Below, piece by piece: positions 8,420 to 11,296 of a stretch of DNA of 11,296 bases (the stretch's first letter is position 1; the number at the start of each line of letters is the position of its first letter). The notes below the pieces were generated by a model. That model searched no databases, was not told where the DNA came from, and saw nothing but the letters and a program-made list of their open reading frames with translations. This DNA is from Euperipatoides rowelli. Lineage: Eukaryota > Onychophora > Udeonychophora > Euonychophora > Peripatopsidae. Position numbers and translations under genes: made by a program. Where the stretch lies: the NCBI GenBank assembly GCA_003024985.2, contig PXIH01S0018282.1; one strand, written 5' to 3'.

Positions 8420-9093
8420 ATGTTATAGGTAACATCTAAAACTCCTTAACTTCTTCAGTGAAGGTGATCTATTATACCAAGCTTCATAAGGTCATCTTGG
8501 TTTGATCAGAGTGCTGTACTCTATTCAATATATAAACATCAGTCTTCATGGCCTCACCCAAAGTGTTCTGGGCAAGTCTGAACTCTTTAGCATTTATCAA
8601 GTCATTTTCATTATAAAATAATTCCTCTTTTCTGATTTTCCATTTTGTTGTGGAAAATCAGAAACAACAGAAGTTTGATGTTTAATACCTACATTCCCCA
8701 AATATGAGCACCCATAAATTCTCCCTCATTTTTTCTAAACACTTCTGGGTAATAACCAAAATGATTCTTACCTTCATTGATAAAACTAATATGTTCTGCA
8801 GCCAGGGCCTTCAGTTTTTGTTTCAATAAACGATATGTGAAAATTTGTAGATGAATCAGTTATGGCTAACANGTAGTTCTTGTTTCTCTATGTGGTAGGT
8901 GTCACTGGCCCACAATGTCACACTTCTGTTCGGTTGTGGAAAGCACAAAAGTCATTTGTCTCTTGGATCCAAGTTTACAAGAGCAACAAAAATCATCATG
9001 TTGACATGAAATAATGTTTAAATTCTTAACTTTGTTTTCTTTAGATAACTTTCTGATCCCATCCAAATATTTGTGTCCTAGGCGATGGTGTCA
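8420..9093 (-). pseudogene. copia integrase remnant (element 2)
   Basis: The motifs appear in the expected order on the minus strand. HHRLGH of the HHCC zinc domain is at 9073-9090, preceded by a stop (9091-9093) where Trp of WHxRLGH is expected. CCSCKLGSKRQ is at about 8956-8988. The segment RKNEGEF, around 8716-8736, replaces RSDNGxEF. PQQNGKSEKRN starts at 8653, equivalent to PQQNGxAERxNR. EAMKTDVYILNRV is at about 8517-8551, and YEAWYNRSPSLKKLRSF at about 8435-8490. These are diagnostic of the rve-type integrase of Ty1/copia elements. Reading-frame changes separate several of them, and the catalytic Asp of the second DDE position reads Asn. The intact enzyme would insert element cDNA into chromosomes. 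Confidence 0.88.
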
Positions 9094-9249
9094 TATATAA
9101 ACACCGGTTTGTGCACTTCTGAGTGTCCCGCTGTAATGGTTGATGGTGATAATGTATATCCTACCCCTTCTAAGACCATTACTACACCAATTTTTGTTGT
9201 AAAAAAATAGAACACAACATTAGTGAAGCATATAGGCTAATCCTCAGAA

Positions 9250-9494
9250 CATAGTGAAGAACGGAAAGTAATTGGTAATTAATTTCTGGCAATACAACAC
9301 TATGAAGTTTTAAACAGGTAGGTTCTTTGTCATCCACCTTTAAATATATTTTCATTACTCCCTTACCTGTTTCTTTAATAATGTTGGCACTGGCAATTTT
9401 TATGTCTCACTTTTTCTAATGACCACAAACTTTTAAAATTTGATTTAATTGAGGACATGTGGCTACTCATCCCTGATTCCACCAGCCATTCATT
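9250..9494 (-). pseudogene. copia aspartic protease remnant (element 2)
   Basis: NEWLVESGMSSHMSS (from 9494 down to about 9450) matches the copia protease signature WLxDSGASxHM, but the catalytic Asp codon (9477-9479 on the minus strand) reads GAA (Glu) and Ala reads Met. This stretch is in the same frame as the zinc-knuckle end of gag, separated from it by a single stop at 9507-9509. Further along, VVLPEINYQLLSVL (about 9255-9300) corresponds to the VLYVPEL-x-x-NLLSV motif that links protease to integrase in copia Pol proteins, in a different frame. Confidence 0.85.
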
Positions 9495-9506
9495 AATATA
9501 GTTTGA

Positions 9507-10322
9507 TTAATGATCTAAACTACAATTTAAGGACCATTTTGTTATATCTCTATCTAGATCGTCATTGCAACAATTCTTACCTTTTGTGTCAATTTCTTCT
9601 TCCATAGAGTATGTATTTTGTTGTTTTAGATTAACTCCTCCATAATTAGGTCTCCTGGGTTCGTTATTATATCTCAGAAAATTTCTTCTAATATGTTCAT
9701 GATTTCCACATAGGTAACACATTATGTTTCTTCAAGATGTTAACTGAACCTGGATAATGCCACATTTGGCTCCAGAGACTAAAATGATATCTTCCCCACT
9801 CTATTTGCTTCATCTCTGATACTCTCCATTACATAATCCAATTTTAAGGGTTCTTCTTTGTTTTCTAGAACTGTTGTAATGGGATTGTATGTTTCGGGAA
9901 AACCAAATAACACAAAGACAGATAAATGATGGTCTGGAACGTTCTCTTCTATCATCCTAAATCTCTCAACCAATTTTAGTCATATTCAAATATTCCATAT
10001 CTTTATGATTATTGTATCTGAATCCATATATATTTTTTTAATAGTTATAGTCTTCTAACCAGGCCTTTGTGCTCATACATAGATTTCAAATGAGTCCATA
10101 CTTCTTGGCAGTTCGTCATTTTGCAATAATTATTAATATTTTGTCCTCTAAAGTCAAACCTATGGTAGATCTATCGCACTGATCTCGTACCTTCCATTAT
10201 TCCGAAATTGTTAGTTAAAGGCGCATCGTCTTCTACCATGTTGCTGCACACCGTCTACCTTTGTAAGATCATTTGCATCTTGATTTGCCACACAAATAAT
10301 TAGTTCCACTAAGCTTCTCCAT
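9507..10322 (-). pseudogene. gag: copia gag remnant with damaged zinc knuckle (element 2)
   Basis: The likely original start is ATG at 10320-10322 (MEKLSGTNY), the usual beginning of a copia Gag, in the same frame as the distal zinc knuckle. In between, frame shifts and stops interrupt LFVWQIKMQMI, MTNCQEVWTHLKSMYEHKGL and MVERFRMIEENVPDHHL...LFGFPETYNPITTVLE (about 9779-9973), which are typical gag segments. The knuckle CYLCGNHEHIRRNF at 9678-9719 keeps C-X2-C-X4-H-X4 but ends in Phe instead of the fourth ligand Cys. Its sequence is unlike element 1 gag beyond family-level motifs. Confidence 0.87.
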
Positions 10323-10429
10323 CTTGTATGATTTCTAATCCATATTGATTCGGCTGAACAAACAAAACTAATAAAACTAATAATCTTTAAATATGCACAG
10401 CAATCCCTATGATTAATTGAGGCTCACTA

Positions 10430-10446
10430 GCATCAGTCTCATAATC
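10430..10446 (-). other. eroded tRNA-iMet primer-binding site of element 2
   Basis: Read on the minus strand immediately after the 5' LTR: GATTATGAGACTGATGC. Aligned with element 1's GGTTATGGGCCCAGATGC it agrees at 13 of 18 columns with one gap, and it occupies exactly the expected position next to the LTR end. It is most simply a mutated copy of the same initiator tRNA-Met site, although a site for another tRNA cannot be excluded. Confidence 0.6.
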
Positions 10447-10711
10447 TGTTGATATAATTAATGTAATCCTTACACATCTAATGTATAACACCATCACTAT
10501 CACAATATATTGATTATAACAAATACTGTATATACCCAACAGTCATTAATAATTTATTGCTATATTAATTTGTAACTATTAAAACTATTTATTATTCGAA
10601 CTAATCCAACACTGGTCTCAGCCATAGGCATTACAAGATGGTGCCAGCAGAATACAAAATTTCAAAAAGTGAAGCCTTTCCATCATGCACCTCCACAGGA
10701 AGTTATTAACA
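10447..10711 (-). repeat. 5' LTR of element 2
   Basis: A 265-bp repeat of 7563-7839. On the + strand it starts TGTTGATATAATT and ends GTTATTAACA; read on the minus strand it is TGTTAATAAC...ATATCAACA, a short imperfect inverted repeat at the LTR ends as expected. It differs from the other LTR by many substitutions and several small indels, so the insertion is old. Confidence 0.87.
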
Positions 10712-10727
10712 TGTTCGCTGCGGAAGC
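10706..10727 (+). repeat. candidate piggyBac-like terminal sequence next to the LTR
   Basis: TTAACATGTTCGCTGCGGAA begins with TTAA and is GC-rich in an AT-rich setting. It resembles the ends of piggyBac-like elements (TTAA followed by CAYGTTnnCTGC). It overlaps the last six bases of the LTR, so either the overlap is chance or the retroelement and this repeat share a boundary. No inverted partner is visible before the window's end. Confidence 0.3.
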
Positions 10728-10846
10728 TAATTTGAAATACTCCGCTATATGTGGAATAGTTTTTTTCTTATAAAATGCATTTAGATATTATATCTATACA
10801 TAAATAATTAATATTATTATGAAATGTGGTGTAGTTTTTAGGCTGC

Positions 10847-10862
10847 GTCTCAGATCTGAGTC
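10847..10862. repeat. palindrome A (CTCAGATCTGAG core)
   Basis: Positions 10849-10860 form a perfect 12-bp palindrome, CTCAGATCTGAG. Extended to 16 bp (GTCTCAGATCTGAGTC) it has one unpaired position on each side but keeps the outer G/C pair. It matches palindrome B at 13 of 16 bases. Confidence 0.9.
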
Positions 10863-10902
10863 GACCAAATATTGCTAATATTTTTATTACTGTGTGCGGA
10901 AA

Positions 10903-10918
10903 GACTCGGATCCGAGTC
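10903..10918. repeat. palindrome B (GACTCGGATCCGAGTC), perfect 16 bp
   Basis: The 16 bases at 10903-10918 equal their own reverse complement. The site lies 56 bp after palindrome A, is closely related to it, and like it is followed by G. It could be a dimeric protein-binding site, a hairpin-forming part of a transposable element, or both; the sequence does not decide. Confidence 0.92.
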
Positions 10919-11156
10919 GTACATTTATGCAAATTATCAAGACAAAATATATTTTTTATCTGGAATTATAATATATAAACAGAAATATTTCCAACAAACA
11001 GATTTTTTTTTTATGATTATTTTTCTAAATGAGGCATTCATTACGCTTGTATTTACTGTATGTCCAAATAATACATTGTTAAATATTTCAAAATCTATAA
11101 CAGATAGGAAAAAAACTTAAATAGTATTTTTTGTTACATTTTTTTATCAGGAAGTT

Positions 11157-11178
11157 TAACACGTTGACTGCCACAGTA
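11157..11178 (+). repeat. candidate second piggyBac-like end (TTAACACGTTGACTGCC)
   Basis: TTAACACGTTGACTGCC near 11157-11173 resembles the piggyBac-like terminal pattern and agrees with 10706-10722 (TTAACATGTTCGCTGCG) at 13 of 17 positions. Both copies point the same way, so they are not the two ends of one element. The second would continue past the window's right edge. Confidence 0.3.
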
Positions 11179-11296
11179 TTTTTGAATGATTTTATCCCAT
11201 ACGCCAAACAGATATTAGCATGTTACTAAACTAAAAGTATTTTTATAATATTTTTTTTTATCCAAATATGCAATACAAAGTTGTTTCTGTAAAAAA

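Larger units (their letters stand above)
7563..10711 (-). mobile_element. copia-type LTR retrotransposon (element 2), antisense, internally deleted
   Basis: Two related LTRs (7563-7839 and 10447-10711) flank about 2.6 kb of internal sequence read on the minus strand in the order primer-binding site, gag, protease, integrase. Ty1/copia order is gag-PR-IN-RT-RH. Here the integrase remnant fades by about 8050 and the LTR starts at 7839, so reverse transcriptase and RNase H are missing and the copy is well short of the usual size of around 5 kb. LTR ends are TG...CA. I see no matching 5-bp target duplication (AATAT on the left, TGTTC on the right). Stops, frame shifts and lost catalytic residues show it has long been inactive. 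Confidence 0.88.
10712..11296. other. non-coding AT-rich sequence with palindromes, no gene seen
   Basis: No exon or transposase was found. The open frame 10872-11120 on the plus strand runs through the palindrome and T-rich DNA and has no recognisable content. GC-rich islands at 10713-10727, 10841-10864 and 10892-10920 (TGCGGAA occurs in the first and third) contrast with the surroundings and suggest a further non-autonomous repeat. Confidence 0.5.

Overview
The window looks like AT-rich nuclear DNA from an invertebrate animal. This is inferred from three short, phase-compatible exons with GT-AG junctions, kilobase-scale introns full of decayed transposons, and two Ty1/copia-type retrotransposon remnants. 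One remnant carries a primer-binding site matching the initiator-tRNA-Met half-molecule site used by Drosophila copia. An arthropod is the best guess, without certainty. There is no bacterial organisation, no CRISPR array and no RNA gene that I can support. One base (8872) is an N.

Host gene, + strand. Exons at 308-431, 1730-1824 and 7162-7428 join without breaking the frame (junctions 0 and 2; the last exon ends in phase 2). They encode about 160 residues of a hydrophilic, helix-prone protein that I do not recognise. The 5' and 3' ends of the gene lie outside the window, or at least no further exon is visible.

Intron between exons 2 and 3 (1825-7161). It holds a candidate hAT-like non-autonomous element (1944-2936), a broken copia element in the same orientation as the gene (primer-binding site at 3728, gag to about 4553, protease to 4763), a 1.3-kb stretch I cannot assign (4764-6051), and a clear MITE with long AT-rich terminal inverted repeats and TTAA flanks (6052-6725).

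Downstream of exon 3. A second, unrelated copia element lies antisense to the gene, from 7563 to 10711. It has two diverged LTRs, an eroded primer-binding site, gag, protease and integrase remnants, and no reverse transcriptase or RNase H. Several of its key residues have been lost (protease Asp to Glu, integrase Asp to Asn, zinc-knuckle Cys to Phe, integrase Trp to stop). After it come a candidate piggyBac-like end and a pair of related perfect palindromes, 56 bp apart, whose differences preserve the dyad.

Nothing in the window is an intact mobile gene. The functional content is the three host exons. The rest records successive insertion and decay inside introns.
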